Notes: a model not told the origin generated them from the sequence alone. A stretch of DNA of 64,000 nucleotides from Chitinophaga filiformis (GCF_021646545.1 NZ_JAKIRP010000001.1:434001-498000); one strand, 5' to 3'; shown: positions 34,001-42,918, counted from the stretch's first letter. Made by a program: numbers and translations.

Positions 34001-34083
34001 GTGCCTGTAAGTGTCCTCATCTGTGCAAGGGCAGGCAGCACAGCCATTAATGAAAACAGATACAGGAATACTCCTTTTTTCAT
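31069..34083 (-). CDS. SusC/RagA-family TonB-dependent receptor (pair 2)
   Basis: The 1004-residue receptor has a signal peptide (about 1-20), a carboxypeptidase-D regulatory-like domain (about 22-100), a TonB-box region with SEVVVVGYGEQAQR, a plug (VRGTASITAGSQPLFVVDG, and IYGSRGSNGVILIETKKG) and a barrel ending with ITVGVNLVF. The frame is intact although its SusD partner has an internal stop. The start is the ATG at 34083; a TTG codon just upstream is not needed. A small inverted repeat (TAATGC / GCATTA, 34100-34119) lies just upstream of the start and may affect translation. Confidence 0.96.
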   Translation of the reverse strand: MKKGVFLYLFSLMAVLPALAQMRTLTGTVKAGNSGAPLPGVTIHIKGSTYRVATNSDGSFSMSVEGTPELQFSMVGYESQQLKVAADATRLDIKLQSVSSRLSEVVVVGYGEQAQRYTTEAVSVVKAGQITNVPAVSPQQLLQGQVAGVNMTNSSGLLGNSSLLRVRGTASITAGSQPLFVVDGVPLNDGTYSTSYGGGAVLNPLLEINPEDIASITVLKDAAAAAIYGSRGSNGVILIETKKGALNHKTQLRLDYYTGWVSPTDKLKVMNGSEYSSFYNNYITKVTGKTPIDFPAKSTDWPSLVTRTGRTNNYALSASGGNEKTRFYVGGNYMDDENYVIGNNLQRLSGRLNLEHTANKYLQLGVNFSTAYTNMDRIYQEGNATGNTNLPPYTAAFLNTPFTPAYTDDGQFANPTTNTLANILLSTNKYYTRRNTGNAYAKVNITKDLWVKSDWGIDLLETEERIRRSAKLTGATTTPGSASRTLWQDYKWLSTNSLNYDKRIGENHQVTFLAAYSYETARYDDIKATGTGFVSDQLPNVGSAAVTTGSATGKRWAMESYIFRGNYRFQDKYLFEGSLRRDGSSRFGPNKKYGNFWAVSGGWIISQEQFMKEVRFIDYMKLTASYGVTGNDRINYYDYLGQYAASTDASYAGQPGLRPSQIKNPDLSWEETSQFDLGLAVNALDNRIQLTVDYYSKDSKDLLLYLAVPSTTGFGFATRNAGKMRNRGVDLQITGVPVRTKDVQWTTSLNLGFVKNKVLKLSSDNKDEEGRNFILSSFGGQRVIQGYALNSFYLLHYKGINPETGDPEWYTKDGKTTTAPTNNDQIIAGNAMPKLTGGFNNTVRYKQFDLGVNFYFSYGNKVMLNEFQTLDNALLTTSNLSKDMLNYWQKPGDQAFAPAATSASWKTKPFNQLSTAQLFDGSFLRLKTLTLGYNLPSDLLGHTQVLSGARLYVLGQNLWTVTKKEFRGADPEVSLYGSNAQVAGESSFSLPQPKTITVGVNLVF

Positions 34084-34298
34084 CAAACAGATTTTAAATT
34101 AATGCAGGAAGTAGCATTAGTGATAGTACCAAGATTAAATACCACATCCGTGGTGTAAATGCGGTCAATTGTCCCCGTGTCTTTATTATTTTGAAAATAG
34201 CCAATCAGCTAAAAAGTATCACAAGATATAAAAATTCTTAAAAAGATATACGGATGTGTGGTTTAACATCTGGTTACTTAAAAAAGGAAGGTCCAGGA

Positions 34299-34333
34299 TC
34301 AAAAAAAGGGGCTCGTTATATAACGAGCCCCCT
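34299..34333 (-). terminator. Terminator of susC-susD pair 3
   Basis: A perfect 24-base palindrome (34308-34331, half-site GGGGCTCGTTAT) is preceded on the plus strand by seven A, giving a hairpin and T-run on the minus strand 25 bases after the susD stop. It separates pair 3 from pair 2. Confidence 0.92.
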
Positions 34334-34355
34334 GAATATATACATATCCGTTATC

Positions 34356-35807
34356 TTAGTTAGCGTCCCACCAAACCTTATCGTACGCCAGCTTAGCGCC
34401 AGGGAATTTCGGGTTCCTGGTGATTTCGGCGTTAGGATACAGTAAACGCTGTGGCATCTGGCCTGCAGGCAGTACAGAAGCCTGAGAACGAACCAGGAAG
34501 GAAGGGTAGCCGGTACGGCGCCATTCTGTCCATGCCTCGAAGTTCTGGTTTCCGCACATTGCGAAGTATTTCTGGGTAATGATCGCCTTTACCTGAGCTT
34601 CAGTACCAGTAGCAGGGAATGCTGCAACTGCGTTGGTGATATAGTTACCCGGAGCAACATTATATGCAGTAAAGCTTGCAGTGATACCCTGCTGATACAG
34701 TGCTTTAGCATCGCCAGGAATGTATCCGTGAGCAGCAGCTTCAGCCTGCAGGAAATAGCTTTCAGCAGCAGAGATGAATTTCACAGGAGCCAGTGCAGAA
34801 GAGTCATTCTGGCCGTAAGCGCCTACAGCAGTATTAGGTGCTGAGAAGTTATAGTCCCACTGAGTTCTGTAACTTCCCTGAGGAATACCCGCAATACCAA
34901 AAGTATCTGGAGTAGTTCTGTAGAAAGTGAAAACACGTGGATCGTTCAGCGCGTTCATCTGATCAACTGTAGTACTGCTCGCAATCAGGTTCTGTGTTCT
35001 TCCAAGCCCCAGTATTTCAGCGAACAGTGGGTTCTGGCTACCACCTGTAGATACGTAGGTGATCTTTGCATCTGATGTCAGGAAGGTTCTGCCAGCGAGG
35101 CTTGCAATACCCTGAGCAGCAAATGCTGAGTCAACCTTTAATAAACGTAGATAAGCACGGAGTTTCAGTGTGTTACCGAAAGCCTCCCAGTTACCCATAT
35201 TACCACCAAAGATCAGGTCATCTTTTGCAGGTTTAGCAGTGCTTGCAGGATCGATCAGCGCCAGACCTCTGTCGATCATAGCGAAGATGCTGTCATACAC
35301 CATTTCCTGAGCATCGTAGGAAGGGGCCAGAATGTCCTGGCTACCAGCCTTGATAGCATCTCTTAAAGGAATATCACCAAATGCATCTGTCAGTACCTGG
35401 TAGCTGTAAGCCTTCAGCAACTCAGAAATACCTGCATACTGCTCTAACCTTTTGGTGTTTGCCTTATCAACAATCACCTGCAGGTCCTGCAGTGCGCCTG
35501 CGTACAGGAACTGCCAGGGTCTGTCAAAGCTAGCCGGATCCAGGTTCACCTGTTCGATGTTCCTGTACTGTGAAGAGCTGATATCCTGCGTCCAGTACTG
35601 AGAATAGATACCGCCATATACCTGGAAGTGGTTACCTATTGCCATACCAATGTTTGCCTGGCTGGATGGCAGCAGATAGCTGGGATCCACGTCAACAGCC
35701 TTGGTAGGGTTCTCATTTATATCCAGGAATTTGCTACATCCTGTTATTGTGAGTGATAGTGCAGCGAGCATACCCGCGGCTACTTTTACTATATTCTTCT
35801 TCATCAT
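34356..35807 (-). CDS. SusD-like lipoprotein, SusD-like_2 type (pair 3)
   Basis: The 483-residue lipoprotein (lipobox LTITGC, Cys about 24) follows with SKFLDINENPTKAVDVDPSY, the start that marks the SusD-like_2 subfamily, often paired with SusC receptors for peptides or glycans. It has the inner ELLKAYSYQVLTDAFGDIPL stretch and a C-terminal AWTEWRRTGYP motif. The ATG at 35807 (or 35804) is preferred over the ATG at 35828, which overlaps the susC stop codon and would put charged residues before the signal. The ligand is unknown. Confidence 0.94.
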   Translation of the reverse strand: MMKKNIVKVAAGMLAALSLTITGCSKFLDINENPTKAVDVDPSYLLPSSQANIGMAIGNHFQVYGGIYSQYWTQDISSSQYRNIEQVNLDPASFDRPWQFLYAGALQDLQVIVDKANTKRLEQYAGISELLKAYSYQVLTDAFGDIPLRDAIKAGSQDILAPSYDAQEMVYDSIFAMIDRGLALIDPASTAKPAKDDLIFGGNMGNWEAFGNTLKLRAYLRLLKVDSAFAAQGIASLAGRTFLTSDAKITYVSTGGSQNPLFAEILGLGRTQNLIASSTTVDQMNALNDPRVFTFYRTTPDTFGIAGIPQGSYRTQWDYNFSAPNTAVGAYGQNDSSALAPVKFISAAESYFLQAEAAAHGYIPGDAKALYQQGITASFTAYNVAPGNYITNAVAAFPATGTEAQVKAIITQKYFAMCGNQNFEAWTEWRRTGYPSFLVRSQASVLPAGQMPQRLLYPNAEITRNPKFPGAKLAYDKVWWDAN

Positions 35808-35827
35808 TATAAGCTTGCTTTTAAACA

Positions 35828-38800
35828 TTAGAAGGTTACCCTTACATTAAAACCAAAGTTTCTCAGAGAAGGCTGCGCTGTAAAGTCAAAACCTTGCTCG
35901 TTACCAGCACCACCAGAGTTTACTTCAGGATCAGCATATTTGTTCTTTGTCCACAATGCCAGGTTGTTACCGAATAAGCCTACTGTCAGATCGCCAAACG
36001 GAGTTCTGTTCAGTACACCTTTTGGAAGACGGTAGCTCAGGCTGGCCTCACGCAGTCTCACATAAGATGCGTCAAAAATGTTCTGACCATCAGGTTTGTT
36101 TGTCCAATACTGCTCTGGATAATATTTAGTAGTGTTTGGAACCAGCTTGCCTGTACCATCATCAGTTACAGAGTTAGCCCAAACTGCGCCTAAACGGTCC
36201 TGTGCAGCAGAAGCAGCAGATACACCTACGAAGTCGGTGATGTCTGCAGTACGGGAGAAGAATTTGTTACCTTGTTTTGTATCAAACAGGATGCTGAAGC
36301 TAAAGCCTTTGTAACCGGCATTCAGTCCCCAGGAAGCCTGGTATTTAGGATTGTATGAACCCAGGTAAACTGCAGTAGGAGTGCTCAGCGGCAGACCTGT
36401 AGATGGATCTACCACCACACGTCCCTGATCATCACGGCGGATGTCCTGTGCATAGAATGTACCATAAGGCAGGCCCTTAGCAGCAACGATGCTCATACCA
36501 GTGAAACCACCAATCACGATCTGTTGAGCAACACCTAAATCCAATACAGTGCTCTTGTTTCTGGTGTAAGTACCAAACAGTTCAACAGACAGACCGGAAG
36601 CAGTACGGATTGGCGTACCTCTTACACCGATCTCAATACCCTTGTTCTCGATCAGACCAGTGTTCAGTGTTTTCTGAGTAGAACCGGTAGATGGTGCTAA
36701 AGGCACTGGGATGATCTGATCTTTAGATTTGTTTTTATATACAGAGAGGTCGAGTGATAACCTGTTTTCCAGGAAGTTCAACTCTGTACCAATTTCTGTA
36801 GCAGTAGTGATCTCTGGCTTCAGGTTAGCATTACCAATTGAGTTAGACAGGGTGTAACCGCTAACACCATTGAAAGGGAAAGTAGTGCTACCGAAACCAC
36901 CATTGATGCTGGTAGCTTCATAGTAAGTACGTAACAGATATGGATCAGCATCGTTACCTACCTGAGCCCATGCAGCCCTTATTTTACCATAGTTCAGTAT
37001 GTGAGCAAATTCACTGTCTTTGAACAGTTCAGAGAATACGAATGAACCGTTCACACTCGGATAGAAGAAGGAGTTGTTTGATTTAGGCAGTGTGGAAGAC
37101 CAGTCGTTACGTGCAGTTGCACCGAGGTATACCAGGCTTTTGTAAGACAGGTTTAACTCGCTGTATACACCAACCAGGCGGCGTCTTGACAACGCGTCGT
37201 TTGTAACGATAGGACCACTACTGTTGTCAAAGCTGTACCATCCTGGTACTACAAGACCGGCAGAATTTGTCTGCAGTTCTGTAGTATTCAGTTTACGCTG
37301 ACGGATGTTGTTACCTACCATCAGGGTTGCTTTGAAATCAGGACCGAAATCTTTGGTTGCAGTCACCATGAAGTCGTGTACAACTTCGGCCAGGTCATAC
37401 TGGTCCTTGCTGTACATACCGGTTGCAGTCTGCAGATTTCTTGTCTGGCTATAGTTGCCCGCATCATCAGCAGGAGCGAAAGAGTATTTAGGAGATTTGT
37501 AGGTACGACGGTCAGAATACACGTCAACACCAACCCTTTCCAATACATTCAACCATGCTAATGGTTTGTATTCGATAGTAAATGCACCGGTTACCCTGTC
37601 TACATCGTTCTGGTTCCTGTAGTTCTGCAGGATGAAATAAGGGCTCTTCGTGTAAGCGCCATAGTAGCCATAGTAAGGAACACCATTAGCGTTCAGCAGG
37701 TTACCAAAGCTGTAGTAAGGATTGCTCAGGTCACCCATTTTGTCAATAGGAATATCGCGTGGAGTCTGCAATACGTTGTTGTACACAGAACCGCCACCCT
37801 GGCCACCTTGTACTACTGCGCTACTGATCTTGCTGTAGTTCAGGCTGATGGAAGTAGTGATCTTGTTGCTCAGTTCAGCGCTACCATTGAAACGTACGCC
37901 GTACTTGTTATATTTATCATAATCACCAGGCATCACTCCATCAGAGTTCAGGCTGTTCAGTGACAAATAATAAGTAGTCTTGTCGCCAGCGCCGGACAGT
38001 GACAGGTTAGTGTTCACAGCTTTAGCCAGTTCGAAGAAGTTTTTTACCGCATCTTCCTGAGCGCTGTAAGGTTTCTTCAACCTTACACCGTTGATAGACT
38101 GACCCCACTCTTCTTCAGCACCGGTAAATGGACGGCCCCAGCTGAAGTTTTCTTTTGGATCAATATCGAAGCCATCTCCAGTACCGTTCAGATAACCCTG
38201 ACCGTATTTGTTCTGGAACTCAGGCAGCTTGGCAATATTAGAGAAAGTCAGCGCTGAGCTCAGCGTAACTTCACTTTTCTTATTACCGGTCTTCTTACCT
38301 TTCTTGGTAGTGATCACCAACGCACCGTTAGATGCACGTGAACCATACAATGCCGCTGCAGCAGGGCCTTTCAGCACTGTTACAGACTCGATGTCTTCCG
38401 GGTTCAGGTCATTACCACGGTTACCGAAGTCAGAAGAAGAAAGGCTGTTATCACCACCATTGATGCTGGAGTTGTCGATAGGAATACCATCTACTACCAA
38501 CAGCGCCTGGTTGTTACCGGTGATGGAAGAACCACCCCTTAATACGATCCTGGAAGAACTTCCCGGAGCATTCGCACTGGTGGAGATGTTCACACCGGCT
38601 ACTTTACCTGCAAGCGCATTCAGTGGGCTGGTACTCTGGCCCTTGGTTAGTTCATCATTTTTCAGAGTTGGAGCTGCGTAACCAAGAGATGCTTTTTCGC
38701 GGCGGATAGCGTTAGCAGTTACAACAGTCTCAGTAAGTTTGGTAACATCGGGATATAATACCACATTGTGTTTTGCGCCTGTTCCCAGTTTGATTTCCTG

Positions 38801-39040
38801 GTCTTTCATGCCCACGAACTTCACGATCAGGGCAGTCGCGCTTTCTGGTACCTGAATGGTATACTCACCATTCGCGTTGGTTACAGTACCGGTTGTGGTA
38901 CCTTTAACAATGACTGTAGCGCCAATCACCGGACTACCATCATCAGCGGAAGTAATCTTCCCTGAAATGGGACGGTTTTGCGCAACCACCTGCCCTACCA
39001 CTAATACAGTGGACAGGAGGAAAAATAAACTTTTCCTCAT
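35828..39040 (-). CDS. SusC/RagA-family TonB-dependent receptor (pair 3)
   Basis: The 1070-residue receptor has a signal peptide (1-20), a carboxypeptidase-D regulatory-like domain (about 22-100), a TonB-box region with TETVVTANAIRREK, a plug (VLRGGSSITGNNQALLVVDG and LYGSRASNGALVITTKKGKK) and a barrel ending with FGFNVRVTF. A TonB-dependent uptake role with the SusD-like protein encoded next is inferred from family knowledge. A long upstream region (39041-39616) separates it from a transposase-like regulator gene on the same strand. Confidence 0.97.
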   Translation of the reverse strand: MRKSLFFLLSTVLVVGQVVAQNRPISGKITSADDGSPVIGATVIVKGTTTGTVTNANGEYTIQVPESATALIVKFVGMKDQEIKLGTGAKHNVVLYPDVTKLTETVVTANAIRREKASLGYAAPTLKNDELTKGQSTSPLNALAGKVAGVNISTSANAPGSSSRIVLRGGSSITGNNQALLVVDGIPIDNSSINGGDNSLSSSDFGNRGNDLNPEDIESVTVLKGPAAAALYGSRASNGALVITTKKGKKTGNKKSEVTLSSALTFSNIAKLPEFQNKYGQGYLNGTGDGFDIDPKENFSWGRPFTGAEEEWGQSINGVRLKKPYSAQEDAVKNFFELAKAVNTNLSLSGAGDKTTYYLSLNSLNSDGVMPGDYDKYNKYGVRFNGSAELSNKITTSISLNYSKISSAVVQGGQGGGSVYNNVLQTPRDIPIDKMGDLSNPYYSFGNLLNANGVPYYGYYGAYTKSPYFILQNYRNQNDVDRVTGAFTIEYKPLAWLNVLERVGVDVYSDRRTYKSPKYSFAPADDAGNYSQTRNLQTATGMYSKDQYDLAEVVHDFMVTATKDFGPDFKATLMVGNNIRQRKLNTTELQTNSAGLVVPGWYSFDNSSGPIVTNDALSRRRLVGVYSELNLSYKSLVYLGATARNDWSSTLPKSNNSFFYPSVNGSFVFSELFKDSEFAHILNYGKIRAAWAQVGNDADPYLLRTYYEATSINGGFGSTTFPFNGVSGYTLSNSIGNANLKPEITTATEIGTELNFLENRLSLDLSVYKNKSKDQIIPVPLAPSTGSTQKTLNTGLIENKGIEIGVRGTPIRTASGLSVELFGTYTRNKSTVLDLGVAQQIVIGGFTGMSIVAAKGLPYGTFYAQDIRRDDQGRVVVDPSTGLPLSTPTAVYLGSYNPKYQASWGLNAGYKGFSFSILFDTKQGNKFFSRTADITDFVGVSAASAAQDRLGAVWANSVTDDGTGKLVPNTTKYYPEQYWTNKPDGQNIFDASYVRLREASLSYRLPKGVLNRTPFGDLTVGLFGNNLALWTKNKYADPEVNSGGAGNEQGFDFTAQPSLRNFGFNVRVTF

Positions 39041-39616
39041 AAGCTTTGTTGTTTCTGGTTGTTTAGTTAAATATTCAAATGAAATAGAATATAGTTCTCA
39101 GGAAACCGACCACTGGCTCTGAAAAGCTTGTCCTACGTTGATAAAACTTTAGTTGAAAAAATACATTTTGGTTCCCCTAAACGCAATTAACAATACTTGT
39201 CCTAAATTCCTTAAATGAGTATACAGAGGGTGAGAAGCCATTTCACGGCCATTTCTCATAAGCAATTAACCCTTCTTCTGTTGTTTAACTTAATTTTAAC
39301 GTTCAAATATAAGTTTATTAACAATAATTTTAACAAAAACCGGTCAACAAATTTATATGTTATAACATTCCTTTAACAGTTCTTTAACATAACTGGAATT
39401 TTTTTATTTGTAAAAATGAAATTCTTGATATATAAAATGCCTAACGACACCGACTATATTTTTACTTAAATAAGTACTGGCAATAGAATGTAAGGCAGGC
39501 GGTAGGATTACCACCTGCGCGCTCATCAACCAAAATCTAAATCCGGGTTTTGTTCCAGATCTAAATAAAAATGCGCTGCGTTACTGCAGCAATATCTTGA
39601 AATGATAACCCGTCAA
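39041..39616 (-). promoter_or_regulatory. Upstream region of susC 3
   Basis: No gene is supported here. A candidate promoter for susC on the minus strand is TATATTTG (complement at 39304-39311) with TTTG about 22 bases further upstream (39334-39337); TAAATTTG (complement at 39348-39355) is a second -7-like element. Inverted repeats suited to protein binding or leader folding are TACTTA-AA-TAAGTA (39463-39476), TGAGAA/TTCTCA (39231-39258), and a GC-rich hairpin GCAGGCGGTA/TACCACCTGC (39495-39518). The transcript leader of susC would be about 260 bases, which is long. Confidence 0.4.
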
Positions 39617-40309
39617 TCAGGAAAGACTCAGCGGTTGTGTCTTTAACAATTCGAGCAATGTTTCATAGATGTCCTCATTCCTGTTATTGTACCGGAATTC
39701 ACACTCCTTCAAATGCAGGTACACCGTACTGCGGTTCAATCCCTTGAACTTGGCCAGCCGATGTTTCGTAAGCCCCCAGAATGCATCCACATCGTCTGCA
39801 ATACTGACAGCTCCCTCATTTTCAAGGTTGTACAAACGGTATTGCCCCAGGTCAACTACGTTGCTGAAACGGCGGATCTTCTCGGCTGCGCTCTGCATTT
39901 CCAGTATGGAACGGCTGCTTCTTACCACAGAATGGATCATCGACCTGCTCACATCCGGCAGTATCTCAGTATGCAACCGGTCAGAACAACGGTAGATACC
40001 AAATACAACCGGCTTCACATTACGGCCCACTTCTGTTTTAACGGAAACATCTCCTTCATCTGCTGAGGATGCATGGTGCACACTACGCACCGGAGCGGCA
40101 GGACGATAATGACTCTCTGCCGGCAATAAGGACTCACAATGACGGGCGATCTGTTGGCGGATCTTCTTGAGATAACTGTTTACGGTAACCCGGCTTACTC
40201 CACTAATGTTGGCAATCTGCGTGGCCGTAAGATCTTCGGCGAATAGCCGTAGTATCTCCTTAAATTTACGCTCAGAAAGGTGAGCGCCCTTTAAGTATTT
40301 GTTTTTCAT
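39617..40309 (-). CDS. IS1595-type transposase-derived protein, catalytic residues lost
   Basis: The 230-residue protein resembles IS1595/ISXO2-type transposases over its length: an N-terminal SERKFKEILRLFAEDLTATQ helix followed by a helix-turn-helix (about 28-52, IANISGVSRVTVNSYLKKIR), VVFGIYR (101-107) with EILPDVS, and near the end DAFWGLTKHRLAKFKG (175-190) and YLHLKECEFRYNNRN (197-211). In active relatives the catalytic acids sit in a DESYFG-like motif, in an SDG motif and in an HINGIExFW motif. Here the first two motifs are absent and the third reads ADDVDAFW, so Asn is replaced by Asp; Lys182 remains. A DNA-binding role without transposition is therefore likely, perhaps regulation of the susC-susD operon downstream on the same strand. 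I did not see terminal inverted repeats. Confidence 0.75.
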   Translation of the reverse strand: MKNKYLKGAHLSERKFKEILRLFAEDLTATQIANISGVSRVTVNSYLKKIRQQIARHCESLLPAESHYRPAAPVRSVHHASSADEGDVSVKTEVGRNVKPVVFGIYRCSDRLHTEILPDVSRSMIHSVVRSSRSILEMQSAAEKIRRFSNVVDLGQYRLYNLENEGAVSIADDVDAFWGLTKHRLAKFKGLNRSTVYLHLKECEFRYNNRNEDIYETLLELLKTQPLSLS

Positions 40310-40429
40310 GAACTAAAAGAGGTTAGAATGGCATTATAAACCTCATACTTTTTAGTGGGTATGTGGCATCCTTTTATACAAACGGCTAATATGGGGGGAT
40401 GAATGTAGTCCACTAGATTATTTGGGAGT

Positions 40430-40474
40430 AACAAAAAACGCTCAATGCTGATAATCATGCATTAAGCGTTTTAA
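40430..40474 (-). terminator. Terminator of the RND-type transporter gene
   Basis: Arms AAAACGCTCAATGC (40435-40448) and GCATTAAGCGTTTT (40459-40472) pair with one mismatch; A-rich sequence to the left gives a T-run on the minus strand. It lies 25 bases after the stop codon of the transporter. Confidence 0.8.
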
Positions 40475-40497
40475 CTATATGTGTATGATATATTTAT

Positions 40498-42918
40498 CTA
40501 GTCTTCCTTCGCGCGTTCCTTTAATCCGAGCTCAGACATGTCCATATCTTTTTCCTCATCCAAAGCATTCCATAACTCTTTTTTCCGGGCTTTCTTCAGC
40601 AGGGCCTTCTCCATCCACAACAACAGCGCCGGTAAAATAGTCAGGTTAGTGATCATAGCCATTAACAATGTCAGGGACGTTAACCAGCCCAGCGCCTTGG
40701 TACCTCCGAATTCAGAGAAACTAAAGATCATAAATCCGGCCAGCAGGATCAGTGAGGTATATATAATACTCAACCCTGTTTCATGAATGGTCTGTTTCAC
40801 TGTAGCGGAAATATCGAGGTTGTGGTGAGGTAATTCCTGTTTGAAGTTCACCAGGAAACGGATCGTTACATCTATCGCTATCCCCAACGCCACACTGAAT
40901 ACCAGCACGGTAGATGGCTTTAACGGTATATTCAGCCAGCCCATCACTCCAGCCGTTACGGCCAGCGGGATAATGTTCGGGATCAGGGAGATCAACAACA
41001 TCCTCCAGGAACGGAAGAGGTACAGCATACAGAAAATGATCAGCACAAATGCCAGCAGGATACTTTCTGTCAGCCCGTTAATAATGAAACGGCTACCCTC
41101 CAGGAAAATAACGCTGGTGCCGGTGAAGGTCACTTTGTACTTCGTACTGTCAAAGATCTGGTTTACCTGTGGAGCCAATGAATCCAGCAATACCGGCAAT
41201 CTCGCAGAACCCACATCCGCCATATTTACACTCACACGTGCCACCTGCCTGGTGCTATCCATAAATGAAGATACCAGCTTTGTAAAGGCAGTGGCATTTC
41301 CACTGGCGTTCGTACCGCCCTTCATACGCAGGTAAGGTGCCAGGAAACCAATATCAAACTGATTAGGCACCGAGTAGTTGGAGCTATCTCCGTTATAATA
41401 AGCCTGTTTTGCAAACTTGATACCCTCTGCTACAGACAAGGGTCTGGCGAAATCCGGCTGTGCCGCTATCAGTTTTGACAACTGATCCAGCTTTTCCAGT
41501 GTCTGCAGGTTTACCACGCCGTTCTTCTTCTTCGTATCCACCGCTATCTCCAGTGGCATCACTCCTTTAAAGTTCTTTTCGAAAAATTTAAGATCAGTGT
41601 ACAACCTGTCACTCTGCGGAATGTCATCCAGCATGTGTGCTTCCGAATGCAGTTTCAACATACCGATCACCGCCGCCACTACCATTACCACCGTTACGCC
41701 ATACACCCATGGACGGTACCGGAACACCAGGGCTGTCAATCCGTCCAGCAGGGAACGGAACAACCTGTTATTCATATAGTTGGTATGTTTCGTCTTAGGC
41801 GCCGGCAGATAGCTCAGCACTGAAGGCAGGAAAATAAAGGAGATCAAAAAGATCAGCATGATGTTTAATCCTGCTACGATGCCGAACTCTTTTAACAATT
41901 CGCTCTTCGTGAAGCAGAACACACCAAAACCGATCGCTGCCGTCAGGTTGGTAAAGAGGGTTACAATCCCCATACGCTGGATCATGTGCACCAGCGCCCG
42001 GGTCTTATTACCATCTTTGGCATATTCAGTATGATATTTATTGAGGAAGTATACACAGTTCGGAATACCGATCACCACAATCAGTGGGGGGATCAATCCC
42101 GTCAGCAACGTGATCTTATACTGAAGCAGCACGATCGTGGCTACAGACCATATTACCCCTATTGCCACTACGATCATTGACATCAGCACTGCACTGAATG
42201 ACCTGAAGAACAACAACAGGATCAGTGCTGTCAGCACGAATGATAATTTCAGGAACAGTCCCAGTTCATTCGCCACTTTCGTAGCCACAATGGTACGTAT
42301 CAACGGCAAACCACTCATACGTACTTCTGTATGATGTTTTTCACCGAAAGCAGTTCCCAGTTTCATCACATTGCTTACTACTTCAATACGGCGGGCAGTA
42401 CCCATTACGCCTTTATTGATGTTGATCATCATCATGTAAGCATGTGTGTCAGGATTATAGAGCAGGCCTTTGTAGAAAGGCAGATTATTCAACGCACGGC
42501 CAAGACTGTCGAGCACCGCCTGTTGCTGCAAATCGCCCCTGAATAAAGGCTCTGCACTCAACTTACGGGTACTGTCGTTTTTTACAAGATTGATGGCAAA
42601 AGGCACGCTCAGTACATTCTCCACAAACTCTACCTTCTTGATATCCTCATTCAACTTGATATAATCATGAAAGAAATCCTTCTGAAAGAAGCTGTCTGTC
42701 TGGACTCCTATCACAATCATATTACCATCTTCACCAAATAAACCTTTAAACTGGAGGTAATCCTTGTACTTTAAGTTGTCAAGCGGGATAGATTTGTTAG
42801 GCTCATAGGACAATTCCACCTTACTGGCATAATAAGTCATCACTGCAGTGCTCAACAATAATAAGACAAGGAGTGCCAGACGGAATTTCAATACGAATCC
42901 TGCTAAGCGTTGCCACAT
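40498..42918 (-). CDS. RND/MMPL-type membrane transporter
   Basis: The 806-residue protein has the two-fold RND plan: a membrane helix near the N terminus (about 10-30), a periplasmic loop (about 35-220), a bundle of five or six helices (about 225-380), a second loop (about 400-620) and a last helix bundle (about 625-780). Strings such as LIPPLIVVIGIPNCVYFLNK and VFSVALGIAIDVTIRFLVNF are typical of MMPL or sterol-sensing-domain RND proteins. These export lipids or other hydrophobic molecules; the substrate is unknown. No membrane-fusion or TolC-like partner is adjacent. The gene is divergent from porZ, with 116 bases between the starts. Confidence 0.88.
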   Translation of the reverse strand: MWQRLAGFVLKFRLALLVLLLLSTAVMTYYASKVELSYEPNKSIPLDNLKYKDYLQFKGLFGEDGNMIVIGVQTDSFFQKDFFHDYIKLNEDIKKVEFVENVLSVPFAINLVKNDSTRKLSAEPLFRGDLQQQAVLDSLGRALNNLPFYKGLLYNPDTHAYMMMININKGVMGTARRIEVVSNVMKLGTAFGEKHHTEVRMSGLPLIRTIVATKVANELGLFLKLSFVLTALILLLFFRSFSAVLMSMIVVAIGVIWSVATIVLLQYKITLLTGLIPPLIVVIGIPNCVYFLNKYHTEYAKDGNKTRALVHMIQRMGIVTLFTNLTAAIGFGVFCFTKSELLKEFGIVAGLNIMLIFLISFIFLPSVLSYLPAPKTKHTNYMNNRLFRSLLDGLTALVFRYRPWVYGVTVVMVVAAVIGMLKLHSEAHMLDDIPQSDRLYTDLKFFEKNFKGVMPLEIAVDTKKKNGVVNLQTLEKLDQLSKLIAAQPDFARPLSVAEGIKFAKQAYYNGDSSNYSVPNQFDIGFLAPYLRMKGGTNASGNATAFTKLVSSFMDSTRQVARVSVNMADVGSARLPVLLDSLAPQVNQIFDSTKYKVTFTGTSVIFLEGSRFIINGLTESILLAFVLIIFCMLYLFRSWRMLLISLIPNIIPLAVTAGVMGWLNIPLKPSTVLVFSVALGIAIDVTIRFLVNFKQELPHHNLDISATVKQTIHETGLSIIYTSLILLAGFMIFSFSEFGGTKALGWLTSLTLLMAMITNLTILPALLLWMEKALLKKARKKELWNALDEEKDMDMSELGLKERAKED

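Noticed and set aside
39480..39616. A short tail reading LDLEQNPDLDFG that recalls SusD C termini
   Set aside because: Only a dozen codons look protein-like, upstream codons give no SusD similarity, and no start exists. Chance is more likely than a gene remnant.
39300..40440. Complete insertion sequence around the IS1595-like gene
   Set aside because: By eye there are no terminal inverted repeats or target duplications, and the catalytic residues are lost. It is therefore called a CDS, not a mobile element.
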